Positions 1-10,732 of a DNA stretch of 64,000 bases are shown here, piece by piece. The stretch covers positions 1-64,000 of the forward strand of contig NZ_JAFBIS010000013.1 in the NCBI RefSeq assembly GCF_021531435.1. Reading direction: 5' to 3'. This DNA comes from Oscillibacter valericigenes (GTDB taxonomy: Bacteria; Bacillota; Clostridia; Oscillospirales; Oscillospiraceae). A program made the position numbers and the translations under genes. How positions within the stretch are numbered: the first letter of the stretch is position 1; each line of letters opens with the position of its first letter. A model generated the notes under the pieces. That model was given only the letters and a program-made list of their open reading frames with translations. It was not told where the DNA came from and did not search any database.

Positions 1-112
1 GAGCCTGTTTCGAGGAAGCGGCGCGATTGGCGGCCCCGAAAAGGGGCCGGGAATCGCAATGCCGCGACGGTGTTGAAATCGAAACGCCCCCACGTTTCTC
101 TTTGGGGGGCGT

Positions 113-151
113 GGGGGGACACTTCTCTTTTCAAAAGAGAAGTGTCCCCCC
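113..151. repeat. 19-bp perfect palindrome near the window start
   Basis: Two 19-base arms (113-131 and 133-151) are exact reverse complements around a single base at 132. The arms are G6/C6 at the outside and a CTTCTCTTTT-type core inside. It lies downstream of argJ (stop at 189), so it could act as a transcription stop for the arg genes, but there is no T-tract next to it. The rest of 1-188 is GC-rich intergenic sequence with further small hairpins and no convincing gene. I read it as a REP-like structured intergenic element. Confidence 0.55.
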
Positions 152-188
152 CTCTCCCCGTCTCCCGGTGAGGGCCACCGGACAACCC

Positions 189-1415
189 TCAGGTCCGGTA
201 ATCTCCGTTGATCTTGATGTAGTCGTAGGTGATGTCGCAGCCCCAGCAGGTGCAGGAACCGCTTCCCTCACCCATGGTGATGTTGATCTCAATATCATGC
301 TCCGTCAAAATCTTTTTGGCAAGGTCCTCGTCGAAGTCCAGGCCCCGGCCCTGATGACAGACCTCAATGTCGCCGGCGGCGCTGGCAAAGTGGACGTCCA
401 CCTTGTCCGGGTCGAACTCCTCGCCGGAGTAGCCCATGGCGCACAGGACACGGCCCCAGTTGGCGTCGGCGCCGAAGATGGCGGCCTTGGTCAGGGTGGA
501 GGAGATGACGGACTTGGCAATGGTCTCGGCGCTCTGCTCGCCGGCAGCGCCCTGAACGTTGCAGGTGATGAGGTGCTTGGCGCCCTCGCCGTCGGAGGCC
601 ATCTTCTTCGCCAAGGTCATGCACAGCGCCTGGAGAGCCTCCAGAAACGCCGCGTAATCCCCGCCCTTTTCGGTGATGACCGGGTTGCCCGCCATGCCGT
701 TTGCCAGCACGATGCAGCTATCATTGGTGGAGGTGTCGCCGTCCACGCTGATGCGGTTGAAGCTGACGTTCACTGTTTCCAGCAGGGCGGTCTTGATCAT
801 TTCCGGGGAAATGGCGCAGTCAGTGGTCAGGAAGCACAGCATGGTGCCCATGTTGGGATGGATCATGCCGCTGCCCTTGGCGATGCCGCCCATGCGGACC
901 ACTTTGCCGCCGATGACAGTCTCCACGGCAACTTCCTTTTTCTCCGTGTCGGTGGTCATGATGGCGTGGGCCGCCGCGTCGCTGGCCTCGGCGGAATGGG
1001 CCAGCGCGCCGTACAGCTCCGGGACGCCGTCCTCGATGACCTGGACGTTGATGGTCTGGCCGATGACGCCGGTGGAGGACACCAGCACGTCCTCCGGCTT
1101 GCAGCCGATGGCTTTGGCCGCCGCCTGGCACATTTTGATGGCGTTTTCCTCGCCGTGGGGGGCGCAGGCGTTGGCGTTGCCGCTGTTGGCGATGATGGCC
1201 CGGGCCTTCCCGTCGGCCAAGTGGGTCTTGTCTACATGGATGGGGGCGGCCTTCACCACGTTTTTCGTGAACACGGCGGAGGCGGCGCAGTCCACATCGG
1301 AGACGATGAGGGCCACGTCCTTCTTCCAGTTGGCGTGGGTCTTGACGCCCACATGAATGCCGGCGGCCTTAAAACCCTGGGCGGCGCAGACGCCGCCGTC
1401 GATAAATTTCAACAT
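189..1415 (-). CDS. argJ: Bifunctional ornithine acetyltransferase / N-acetylglutamate synthase ArgJ
   Basis: A 408-residue protein of the usual ArgJ length. It moves the acetyl group from N-acetylornithine to glutamate, closing the acetyl cycle of arginine synthesis, and in bifunctional members also makes N-acetylglutamate from acetyl-CoA. The family makes itself active by cutting in front of a Thr nucleophile. Here the site reads KGSGMIHPNMGTML with Thr191 as the nucleophile. The residue before it is Gly190 where most members have Ala (ATML), a mild departure. STGVIG near residue 114 is the conserved oxyanion region. The gene follows argC by 13 bases, so it is probably co-transcribed from argG/argH; argB and argD would be expected to its left outside the window. 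Confidence 0.96.
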   Translation of the reverse strand: MLKFIDGGVCAAQGFKAAGIHVGVKTHANWKKDVALIVSDVDCAASAVFTKNVVKAAPIHVDKTHLADGKARAIIANSGNANACAPHGEENAIKMCQAAAKAIGCKPEDVLVSSTGVIGQTINVQVIEDGVPELYGALAHSAEASDAAAHAIMTTDTEKKEVAVETVIGGKVVRMGGIAKGSGMIHPNMGTMLCFLTTDCAISPEMIKTALLETVNVSFNRISVDGDTSTNDSCIVLANGMAGNPVITEKGGDYAAFLEALQALCMTLAKKMASDGEGAKHLITCNVQGAAGEQSAETIAKSVISSTLTKAAIFGADANWGRVLCAMGYSGEEFDPDKVDVHFASAAGDIEVCHQGRGLDFDEDLAKKILTEHDIEINITMGEGSGSCTCWGCDITYDYIKINGDYRT

Positions 1416-1428
1416 AGTCGTTACCTCG

Positions 1429-2367
1429 CTATTTCAGGTTCAGGCCCGTCGTTTCCTCGAAGCCTAACATCAGATTCATGTTCTGGACAGCCGCGCCGGA
1501 GGCGCCTTTGCCCAGGTTGTCAAACAGGGCGGTGACGGTGAACTGTTCGTCGTTGCCCGCCACGTACAAAACCAGGGTGTCCTTCCCCGCCTGGGCGTTG
1601 GCGTACAGCTTGGCGGTGTCCAGGGCGTCCGCCACATGGACCAGCGTCGCTCCGGCATAGTAGTCCGCCAGCTTCTGCCGGACCTCCGCCAGGGTGGAGA
1701 CGCCGTTCATTTGGCTCATGTGGAGGGGGACGGTGGTGGCCATGCCCTTGTAGTAGTCGTCTACGATGGGGGTGAACACGGGCTTGTTGGTGAGGCCGCA
1801 GACCTTCTGCATCTCCGGCAGGTGCTTGTGGGTCTGGCCCATGCCGTAGGGACAAGGGGCGAACAGGGCCGCGTCCTTGTCCGCCGCCTCGTACTGGGCG
1901 ATCATCTTCTTGCCGCCGCCGGAGTAGCCGGTGAGGGAGAAGGCGGAGAGGCAGGCGTCTTTCGGCAGCAGGCCCATGGCCACCAGCGGATACACCGCGC
2001 TGATGAAGCCCGTGGCGTGGCAGCCGGGGTTGGCGACACGCTTACTTTTCCGGATAGCCGCCCGGCGCTCCGCCGACAGTTCGGGGAAGCCGTAGTCCCA
2101 GTCAGGGCTGGTGCGGTGGGCGGTAGAGGCGTCGATGATGCGGGTGTCGGGGTTTTCCACAAGGGCCACGGCCTCGACAGCCGCCGCGTCCGGCAGGCAC
2201 AGGAACACGATGTCCGCCGCGTCCATCAGCTTCTTCCGCTCCGCGGGGTCCTTGCGCTTTTCCTCGTCGATGAGGAGGAGGTCAATATCGCTTCGCACGG
2301 AAAGGCGGTCATAAATCTGCAGGCCTGTGGTGCCGTCCTTGCCGTCGATATATACCTTTGGTTTCAT
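1429..2367 (-). CDS. argC: N-acetyl-gamma-glutamyl-phosphate reductase, type 2 (ArgC)
   Basis: A 312-residue protein when started at the ATG at 2367, which follows a GGAAAGAGGGAAACA-type ribosome region; the open frame extends 53 codons further upstream into argH but that part is an argH shadow. It reduces N-acetylglutamyl-5-phosphate to the semialdehyde with NADPH. The N-terminal VYIDGKDGTTGLQI is the short nucleotide-binding loop of the type 2 (short) AGPR family. The catalytic cysteine is Cys116 in NPGCHATGF. It sits 25 bases after argH and 13 before argJ in one transcription unit. Confidence 0.95.
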   Translation of the reverse strand: MKPKVYIDGKDGTTGLQIYDRLSVRSDIDLLLIDEEKRKDPAERKKLMDAADIVFLCLPDAAAVEAVALVENPDTRIIDASTAHRTSPDWDYGFPELSAERRAAIRKSKRVANPGCHATGFISAVYPLVAMGLLPKDACLSAFSLTGYSGGGKKMIAQYEAADKDAALFAPCPYGMGQTHKHLPEMQKVCGLTNKPVFTPIVDDYYKGMATTVPLHMSQMNGVSTLAEVRQKLADYYAGATLVHVADALDTAKLYANAQAGKDTLVLYVAGNDEQFTVTALFDNLGKGASGAAVQNMNLMLGFEETTGLNLK

Positions 2368-2392
2368 GCTGTTTCCCTCTTTCCTGCGGGTC

Positions 2393-3772
2393 TTACTTTC
2401 TGGCGGCCACGAAGTCCTCGATGGCTTCGATCTGGCGGGTGGTCTCCGCCACGGCGGGGCCGCCGTAGCTCTTACGCAGGGCCATGCAGTTCTCCAGATT
2501 GATAGCCTCGTACACGTCCTCGTCAAAGAGCTGGGAGACGGCCTTCAGCTCGTCCAGCGTCAGCTCCTCCAGCGTCTTGCCCTGCTGGGTGCAGGCGGCC
2601 ACCAGATGGCCGGTGACGGTGTAGGCGTCCCGGAAGGGCATGCCTTTTTTGGTGAGATAATCGGCGCAGTCGGTGGCGTTGATGAAGCCCTTGCCCGCCG
2701 CCTTGCGCATGTTGTCGGTGCGGACGGTCATGGTGTCCAGCATGGCGGCAAACACCGGCAGGCACATCTCCACGGTGTCGATGGCGTCGAACACCGGCTC
2801 CTTGTCCTCCTGCATGTCCTTGTTGTAGGCCAGGGGCAGGCCCTTCATGGCGGTCAGCAGGCTCATCAAATCGCCGTAGACCCGGCCCGTCTTGCCCCGG
2901 ACCAGCTCGGCAACATCCGGGTTCTTCTTCTGGGGCATGATGGAGCTGCCGGTGGCGTAACCGTCGTCCAGCTCGATGAACTTGAACTCCCAGCTGCACC
3001 AGAGGATCACTTCTTCGGAGAAGCGGGAGAGGTGCATCATCAAAATGGACAGGGCGGACATCAGTTCCAGGGCGTAGTCCCGGTCGGAGACGCCGTCCAG
3101 GGAGTTGCTCATGGGGGCGTCAAAGCCCAGGTCCTTCGCCGTCTCCCAGCGGTCGATGGGGTACGTGGTGCCCGCCAGGGCACCGCTGCCCAGAGGGCAC
3201 TCGTTGAGCCGCTTGGCACAATCCTCCAGCCGGGTCACATCCCGGGAGAACATATTGGCGTAGGCCATGAGGTGCTGGGCGAAGGAGATGGGCTGGGCCC
3301 GCTGGAGGTGGGTGTAGCCGGGCATGACGGCGGTCTGGTACTGCTTCGCCTGACGGCACAGCACCGTTTCCAGCTCCAGGAGCTGCCCCACGATGACGGG
3401 GATCTGCTCCCGGACGTACATCCGGAAGTCCAGGGCCACCTGGTCGTTGCGGCTGCGGGCGGTGTGGAGCCGCTTGCCGGCGTCGCCGATGCGGGCGGTG
3501 AGGAGGGCCTCCACGTTCATGTGGATGTCCTCGTTGTCGGCGGTGAATTCCACCTTCCCCGCCTCGATGTCCGCCAGGATGCCCAGCAGTCCCTCCGTGA
3601 TGGCGGCCACGTCCTCCTTGGAGATGATGCCGCAGTCCCCCAGCATTTTCGCGTGGGCCAGGGAGCCGGTGATGTCCTCCTTATACAGCCTTTGGTCGAA
3701 CTGGATGGAGGCGTTGAAGTCGTTGACAAGGGCGTCGGTGTCCTTGCCGAACCGCCCGGACCAGAGTTTCAT
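2393..3772 (-). CDS. argH: Argininosuccinate lyase ArgH
   Basis: 459 residues, normal for the family. It splits argininosuccinate into arginine and fumarate, the last step of the pathway. The fumarase/aspartase superfamily signature [11 protein letters not shown] is at about 275-285, and the HLQRAQP motif with the general-acid His lies near 155. The start ATG at 3772 is the first residue of the typical MKLWSGRF N-terminus. It is separated from argG by about 450 bases of repeat-rich sequence but has the same orientation. The fumarate product fits with the nearby fumarase gene. Confidence 0.97.
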   Translation of the reverse strand: MKLWSGRFGKDTDALVNDFNASIQFDQRLYKEDITGSLAHAKMLGDCGIISKEDVAAITEGLLGILADIEAGKVEFTADNEDIHMNVEALLTARIGDAGKRLHTARSRNDQVALDFRMYVREQIPVIVGQLLELETVLCRQAKQYQTAVMPGYTHLQRAQPISFAQHLMAYANMFSRDVTRLEDCAKRLNECPLGSGALAGTTYPIDRWETAKDLGFDAPMSNSLDGVSDRDYALELMSALSILMMHLSRFSEEVILWCSWEFKFIELDDGYATGSSIMPQKKNPDVAELVRGKTGRVYGDLMSLLTAMKGLPLAYNKDMQEDKEPVFDAIDTVEMCLPVFAAMLDTMTVRTDNMRKAAGKGFINATDCADYLTKKGMPFRDAYTVTGHLVAACTQQGKTLEELTLDELKAVSQLFDEDVYEAINLENCMALRKSYGGPAVAETTRQIEAIEDFVAARK

Positions 3773-4224
3773 AGCAATGTCCTTTCACCACGAACGCGGG
3801 GCGAAGAGGTCTTCTCCGTCCCGCTGTTGTGTTTTTTCTTTTCAAAGAGGTGTCCCCGACCGGGGACGGGGGATGCGCCCCTGCCGGGGCACGCGGGGAA
3901 TGCGGCCCCCACTTTTCTTTGTCTTGCCAAAGAAAAGTCGCCGCCGCAGCGGTGGAAAAGAAACCGCTTTTGTGTCCAAATCCTGCGCATTCGGGCAGGT
4001 TTGGACAAGTACGGGGGTCGTGCGAATCCATGCGGCATAAACCTGCCGGGTTTTATCCGGGTGCGCTGTGTGTCGGCACTCAATGGAACGTTTAAGCCGC
4101 AAATTGATGCGTCGGGCGGAAATCTGTGGGCGGTCAACGAAAGGGTTTTCGCAGCAGCCCCGTGTGTTCCGCTTCGCTACACACTACGTTGCCGTCGATC
4201 AGCCGCCGCTCCCCTCCTAGGCGC
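3773..4224. repeat. Repeat-bearing intergenic stretch between argG and argH
   Basis: About 450 bases with no convincing gene. Positions 4069-4203, read on the minus strand, align with 35336-35460 on the plus strand; shared blocks include AGCGAAGCGGAAC, GCGGCTTAAAC and AGCGCAC. A second shared block follows in both places (GAAAAG...GGGGG...CGCATCCCC...GTCCC). It also holds a hairpin made of ACTTTTCTTTG and CAAAGAAAAGT near 3920-3950 and a CCCCGACCGGGG palindrome near 3858. Open frames here vary in phase and have no ribosome site, so I do not call a protein. Confidence 0.6.
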
Positions 4225-5451
4225 TCACAGCTTGCCCTGCTCCCGCAGCGCCAGAACCGTATCGGGCAGGCCCCACAGGTTGATGAAGCCGGTGGCGTTG
4301 GTTTGGTCGTAGCTGCTCTCGTTGAAGGTCACCAGTTCCTCGGAGTACAGGCTCTCGGGAGAGGTGATGGAGGCGGTGATCATGTTGCCCTTGTAGAGCT
4401 TCAGCTTCACAGAGCCGGTGACGTGCTCCTGGGTCTTGTCGGCGAAGGCGCTGAGTGCCTCCCGCACGGGGGTGAACCACTTGCCGTTGTAGATGAGGTC
4501 CGCGAAGTCCACCGCCAGCTTAGCTTTCATGTGGGCGGAGTCCTTATCGACCGTGATCATCTCCAGGCACTGGTGGGCCTTGTAGAGGATGGTGCCGCCC
4601 GGGGTCTCGTAGACGCCCCGGTCCTTCATGCCCACCAGCCGGTTCTCCACGATGTCCAGCAGGCCGATGCCGTTCTCGCCGCCCAGCTTGTTCAGCTTGC
4701 GGATGATGTCGCTGCCCTTCATCTTCTCGCCGTCCACGGCCACGGGCACGCCCTTTTCAAAGTCGATGGTGACGTAAGTGGGCGCGTCGGGAGCGGTGAT
4801 GGGGCTGACGCCCATCTCCAGGAAGCCGGGCTTCTCGTACTGGGGCTCGTTGGCGGGGTCCTCCAGGTCCAGACCCTCATGGCTCAGGTGCCACAGGTTC
4901 TTGTCCTTGGAATAGTTGGTCTCCCGGCTGATCTTCAGAGGCACGTTGTGGGCCTCGGCGTAGTCGATCTCCTCGTCCCGGCCCTTGATGTCCCACTCCC
5001 GCCAGGGGGCGATGATGGTCATGTCGGGGGCGAACCGCTTGATGCCCAGCTCGAACCGGACCTGGTCGTTGCCCTTGCCGGTGCAGCCGTGGGCGATGGC
5101 GTCGGCGTTCTCGGCCTTGGCGATCTCCACCAGCTTCTTAGCGATGATGGGCCGGGCGAAGGCGGTGCCCAGCAGGTACTGCTCATAGCTGGCGCCCATT
5201 TTCAGGGACGGCCAGATGACGTCCTCCACCATTTCGTCGGTGAGGTCGGCGATGTACAGCTTGGAAGCGCCGGTCTTGATGGCCTTCTCCTCCAGGCCGT
5301 CCAGCTCGTCGCCCTGGCCCACGTCAGCGGCCACGGCGATGATCTCGGGGTCGTTGTAGTTTTCCTTCAGCCAGGGGATGATGATGGATGTATCCAGACC
5401 GCCGGAATAGGCGAGTACGATCTTCTTGATGTCTTTCTTATCCTTTTTCAT
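4225..5451 (-). CDS. argG: Argininosuccinate synthase ArgG
   Basis: 408 residues with the start placed at 5451, where AGGGAGG lies 9 bases upstream; the longer frame to 5487 adds 12 residues before any ribosome site. It condenses citrulline and aspartate using ATP. The N-type ATP pyrophosphatase P-loop AYSGGLDTS is near residues 12-20, and family motifs such as [15 protein letters not shown] and [17 protein letters not shown] are present. It is the first arg gene of the run, and its own promoter carries a probable ARG box, so arginine repression through ArgR/AhrC is likely. Confidence 0.97.
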   Translation of the reverse strand: MKKDKKDIKKIVLAYSGGLDTSIIIPWLKENYNDPEIIAVAADVGQGDELDGLEEKAIKTGASKLYIADLTDEMVEDVIWPSLKMGASYEQYLLGTAFARPIIAKKLVEIAKAENADAIAHGCTGKGNDQVRFELGIKRFAPDMTIIAPWREWDIKGRDEEIDYAEAHNVPLKISRETNYSKDKNLWHLSHEGLDLEDPANEPQYEKPGFLEMGVSPITAPDAPTYVTIDFEKGVPVAVDGEKMKGSDIIRKLNKLGGENGIGLLDIVENRLVGMKDRGVYETPGGTILYKAHQCLEMITVDKDSAHMKAKLAVDFADLIYNGKWFTPVREALSAFADKTQEHVTGSVKLKLYKGNMITASITSPESLYSEELVTFNESSYDQTNATGFINLWGLPDTVLALREQGKL

Positions 5452-5487
5452 GTGGGGTTCCTCCCTGTGTTGTTTGATGATGGTCAA

Positions 5488-5518
5488 ATTATACGCTTAT
5501 GGCGAATATTTATGCAAG
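5488..5518 (-). promoter_or_regulatory. argG promoter with probable ArgR/AhrC (ARG) box
   Basis: On the minus strand a perfect -10 TATAAT lies at 5493-5488 and a -35-like TTGCAT at 5517-5512, 18 bases apart. Overlapping the -35 is GGCGAATATTTATGCAAG (5501-5518 on the plus strand), which matches 12 of 18 positions of the Bacillus AhrC consensus CATGAATAAAAATKCAAK, with GAAT and ATGCAAG both intact. A second, weaker half-box (TGAATATATACAT on the minus strand) lies near 5670-5685. A repressor at the -35 fits arginine control. Confidence 0.6.
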
Positions 5519-5714
5519 TTTCATGTTGCACAACATTTTTTCCCTTCTTTGGATGATTTTGCATATTTCCACAAATCGAATTTTCCGGCATCGATTTAGG
5601 GGGGCTTGAATCCCGCCGTTTTTGGCGCATTCCCTCCCGCATATTGAATACTCCGTTGAAATATACGTATAATTATGTATATATTCACGCATATATACTC
5701 TGGCGGGAAAATGC

Positions 5715-5748
5715 ATAAAAAAGCGGCGGCCCGCTGGCCGCCGCTTCT
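5715..5748 (-). terminator. Intrinsic terminator after fumC
   Basis: On the minus strand an AGCGGCGGCC / GGCCGCCGCT stem with a short loop is followed by a run of six T, starting a few bases after the fumC stop codon. Confidence 0.8.
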
Positions 5749-5752
5749 TCAT

Positions 5753-7111
<1,359 letters not shown>

Positions 7112-7184
7112 ATGGTAAGTCCCCCATTTGTACAAAATTTGGCATCATTATACTAGGAAACGCCCCGGGGCGCAAGAGGAAGTA

Positions 7185-7655
7185 TCACGGTTTGTACGGA
7201 TAAAGCCGAAACCGCCCCAGGCCCCGGGTCTCCAGGACGCCAGGCTCCTCCGTCCCCTTCTGGGCGTACCGCACCCGGAACAGGCTCTTTTCCGGGTCGT
7301 ACTCCGCCGTGACGGAGTTGGCGCCCCAGTTGTCGTGGTTGGGAAGATGGCTGAAGTCCAGCACGCCCTTCCAGATGCCGTCCCCCCGGCGCTGGTAGAC
7401 GAACACATCCCGGCGGCCGTCGCCGCCGTACTGGACGTTGGCCGCCAGCTCCTTCCAGTCCTTCCCGTCCAGGTCCACGGAGTAGTCTGTCGGCCCCTCA
7501 AAGCCGAAGCTCTCGGCGATGGGGAAGGCGCCGCGGTCCGTGACGGCGTAGTAGACCCGCTTCTGCCAGATGGCGCCCTCGGTCTGCATATAGCCGTCGT
7601 AGCCCAAAATATCGGTGAAAGGGACGCTGCCCTCCGGCAATGGCTGCTTGCTCAT
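7185..7655 (-). CDS. Hypothetical protein, 156 aa
   Basis: I do not recognise a family. The predicted protein is soluble, acidic-to-neutral, rich in aromatic residues (repeated WQKRVYYAV, FRVRYAQK and FRLYPYKP segments) and has no signal peptide or membrane helix. Alternating hydrophobic residues suggest an all-beta fold. AGGAGA precedes the ATG at 7655 at a good distance, and the frame ends close to fumC, supporting a real gene. It has no obvious partner; fumC starts 74 bases downstream in the same direction. Confidence 0.6.
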   Translation of the reverse strand: MSKQPLPEGSVPFTDILGYDGYMQTEGAIWQKRVYYAVTDRGAFPIAESFGFEGPTDYSVDLDGKDWKELAANVQYGGDGRRDVFVYQRRGDGIWKGVLDFSHLPNHDNWGANSVTAEYDPEKSLFRVRYAQKGTEEPGVLETRGLGRFRLYPYKP

Positions 7656-7726
7656 GGCTGTTCTCCTCTCCGGCGGCGTCAGTCCGCCGGACTATTCTAT
7701 GCCCCGGCCCGGGCAGCGTTGACCGC

Positions 7727-7764
7727 AAAAAATCCCCCGCCTGCCGCGGACGGCAAACGGGGGA
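7727..7764 (-). terminator. Intrinsic terminator after the LacI-type gene
   Basis: On the minus strand TCCCCCG and CGGGGGA arms enclose an inner GCCGTCCGCGGC hairpin and are followed by six T. Confidence 0.75.
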
Positions 7765-7771
7765 CGGCCGG

Positions 7772-8782
7772 TCATTTCGCGAAACGGCTGCCGGAGGCTT
7801 CGCAGGGCTGGTAGGCGGAGGTCAGCACCTTCTCGAACACCGGGGCCTCGGGCTTTTCGATGCGCTTTAAGATCTGCTCGCCGGCGGCGGTGCCCAGCTC
7901 CTCCACCGGCTGGACGATGCAGTCCATCTGCTCGGCGTAGAGCTGGTAGAAGTTGGAGTCGTAGTCCACGAAGCTGACCAGGTCGATGTCCTTGGCCAGC
8001 TGGATGCCCTTTTTCTGGAGGTAGATGATGGTCTCCCAGGCCATGAGGCCCTGGCAGACGATGATGGCGTCGCAGTTTTCCTCCAGCAGCTGGTCCAGGC
8101 AGGCGGGCGCGCTGTTTTCCATGGAGTCGCCGTAGCGGATGAGGCCCTCCTCCTGGGCCAGGCCGCAGTCCGCCACCGCCTGCTGGTAGGCGGAGATGCG
8201 CTCCTTGGTGGAGGACAGCCGGGGCAGGCCGCCGATGATGCCTACCCGCTTGGCGCCTTTTCCCGCCAGACGGCATACACTGCGGTAAATGGGCTGGAAG
8301 TTGGACACGCAGATGGAGGAATACTTCTTGGTCTCAAAGGTGCGGTCCACCAGCACCACCGGGAACCCGGCGGGGATCAGCTCGTCGAACCGCTCAAAAT
8401 CGTCCATGGTGCTTGCCACCAGCAGTCCGTCCACCAATCCGGCGGTCAGCAGGCGGATGTTGGTCTCCTCCCGGTCGGCGTCCTCCTTGGTGTTGGCGAT
8501 GATGAGGTGGTAGCCCTGGGCGGAGAGGTAATTCTCCACGGATTCGATCATGGTGCCGAAGAATTTATTGGAGATATCGGGCACAATAAAGCCGACAGTC
8601 TTTTTCTTGCCGGTGCGGAAGCTGCGGGCGGAGGCGTCCGGCGTGTAGCCCAGCTCCGCGATGGCCTGATATACTTTCTCCTTCGTCTCTCCGGAGACGT
8701 AACGGGTGTTGTTGATGGTGTGGGAGACCGTGGCAGTGGAAACGCCCGCCAGGCGCGCCACGTCGCTGATGGTCACTTTCAT
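7772..8782 (-). CDS. LacI/GalR-family transcription regulator
   Basis: 336 residues. The N-terminal helix-turn-helix and hinge read VTISDVARLAGVSTATVSHT followed by NNTRYVSGETKEKV, as in CcpA/LacI proteins, then a periplasmic-binding-protein-like effector domain (GFIVPDISNKFF, LLVASTMDDFERF, VVLVDRTF). It is divergent from gapA and the region between the two start codons holds LacI-type palindromes. I infer that it controls gapA and itself. Effector unknown: it could be a central-glycolysis regulator like CcpA, or a local sugar regulator. Confidence 0.9.
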   Translation of the reverse strand: MKVTISDVARLAGVSTATVSHTINNTRYVSGETKEKVYQAIAELGYTPDASARSFRTGKKKTVGFIVPDISNKFFGTMIESVENYLSAQGYHLIIANTKEDADREETNIRLLTAGLVDGLLVASTMDDFERFDELIPAGFPVVLVDRTFETKKYSSICVSNFQPIYRSVCRLAGKGAKRVGIIGGLPRLSSTKERISAYQQAVADCGLAQEEGLIRYGDSMENSAPACLDQLLEENCDAIIVCQGLMAWETIIYLQKKGIQLAKDIDLVSFVDYDSNFYQLYAEQMDCIVQPVEELGTAAGEQILKRIEKPEAPVFEKVLTSAYQPCEASGSRFAK

Positions 8783-8796
8783 GGTTTCCTCCCCCT

Positions 8797-8824
8797 TTGC
8801 GCAAACGCAGTTCCGTTTGCGTAA
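8797..8824. promoter_or_regulatory. LacI-type operator upstream of the regulator gene
   Basis: CGCAAACG (8800-8807) and CGTTTGCG (8814-8821) are perfect inverted arms around six bases; two further A/T pairs extend the symmetry. CGCAAACG-type half-sites are characteristic of the LacI family. The site starts 15 bases in front of the regulator start codon, so it would suit autoregulation. Confidence 0.6.
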
Positions 8825-8968
8825 TCAATTAGCTTTTCTTCAGTATAGGCCATGCTTTCCTATCCGTCAAGGTTTTTCCTACCTTTTTCGATGGAAATTC
8901 CGAAAAATTTACGACTTTATTATCAAAAATCCACAACTTCGCAATTTGATTGTTATTTGAAATGACAA

Positions 8969-9053
8969 TTGCCAAAAAGAAAACAATATGATAGGATACA
9001 AACGTATAATCGATTAAGCAAATCGTTTACGCAATCGTTTCTACGATACGATT
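8969..9053 (+). promoter_or_regulatory. gapA promoter and downstream operator
   Basis: A -35 TTGCCA (8969-8974) and -10 TAGGAT (8992-8997) are 17 bases apart. Just after the expected start of transcription lies AATCGT...ACGATT (9033-9053), an inverted repeat with 8 of 10 pairs, preceded by a third related half-site AAATCGTTTACG (9020-9031). Operators placed downstream of the start usually repress. The gapA ribosome site AAAGGAG follows at about 9070. Confidence 0.55.
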
Positions 9054-9071
9054 CCGTATTCAGAGCTTTGA

Positions 9072-10100
<1,029 letters not shown>

Positions 10101-10132
10101 CCCGTTCCACAGGATATTTGTTTTATAGTGCA

Positions 10133-10173
10133 GCAGCCGTCCGGGCCGAATGGTCCGGGCGGCTGCGTTTTTT
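10133..10173 (+). terminator. Intrinsic terminator after gapA
   Basis: A stem formed by GCAGCCG (10133-10139) and CGGCTGC (10160-10166), extended by a GC-rich inner helix with one bulge and a GAAT loop, is followed by GTTTTTT. Confidence 0.85.
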
Positions 10174-10329
10174 CGTTGGGCCGGGGCTGTTGCGGATTCC
10201 TTCGTTGCGTGGTATGATGAACCCGATAAATCGAAATTTAACAAGGGGTAATCTATATGAAAAAACAAGTTTATCGGATAGCAATATGCACGTAAAAAGG
10301 CACAGACCATATCGCCACACAAAACATTT

Positions 10330-10623
10330 CCCCCCATCCGCTCCGTCGGCGAATGGGGGGCTTACTCATTGATTGGATTGTCCAAGGGTCTTTACCTCGC
10401 TGTTCTCAGTCTACCGTTCGGAGAAATCTTGGGGTGGTGCAGGGTTCGCCAATTCCTAAAACATCAGATACACGCAGAGGTCGTTCTCGTGTGGCTCATC
10501 ATAGTGAGGTATGTTTCGTGTTTGGGGGCCTGCTTGAAATGTTTTCGGTTTTCTTTGCGAACGGTGAAGGGAAATTCGGAATCTCTTGAGCTTTTCTAGC
10601 CCATGGGACTCACTCCTTTCTGT
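10330..10623 (-). ncRNA. Candidate short transcript in a gene-poor stretch
   Basis: About 560 bases (10174-10732) between gapA and the next gene hold no convincing protein. On the minus strand a good promoter (10658-10630) would start a transcript near 10623. A hairpin at 10330-10360 (C6/G6 outer pairs, 12-base arms) could end it; one arm pair is G-U on the minus strand and a C-A mismatch on the plus strand, favouring minus-strand RNA, although its T-tract is poor. A strong GAAAGGAG at 10620-10613 leads only to ATG GGC TAG, a two-codon frame. A 60-codon frame ends at 10456, but its ATG overlaps the -10. I could not match it to a known RNA family. Confidence 0.35.
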
Positions 10624-10629
10624 GTCTAT

Positions 10630-10658
10630 AATGTACAATATTTCTTCTGTTATGTCAA
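10630..10658 (-). promoter_or_regulatory. Strong minus-strand promoter
   Basis: TTGACA (10658-10653) and TACATT (10635-10630) are 17 bases apart on the minus strand. It points into the gene-poor stretch toward gapA and away from the FliB-like gene. Confidence 0.6.
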
Positions 10659-10732
10659 TAGCCTTTGTACGATTTTTACAGTTTCAACAAACGTGAATCG
10701 TTTACCAACGGCAAAGCGCACAAAGGTCGGCC

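Noticed and set aside
27-1535. Long plus-strand open frame (502 codons) across argJ
   Set aside because: Antisense shadow of argJ caused by high GC at third positions; no ribosome site and low-complexity Gly/Ala/His composition.
3769-4137. Minus-strand frame of 122 codons in the argG-argH gap
   Set aside because: It runs through repeat sequence, has no ribosome site, and its counterpart near 35.3 kb is not kept in the same frame.
2327-4312. Plus-strand frame of 661 codons across argH
   Set aside because: Shadow of argH continuing into the repeat gap; composition is that of an antisense frame.
10380-10470. tRNA-like GGTTCG segment on the plus strand
   Set aside because: No acceptor or anticodon stem could be built around it.
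10353-10599. Two overlapping plus-strand frames of 76-78 codons downstream of gapA
   Set aside because: No ribosome site, no recognisable content, and they run against the strong minus-strand promoter.
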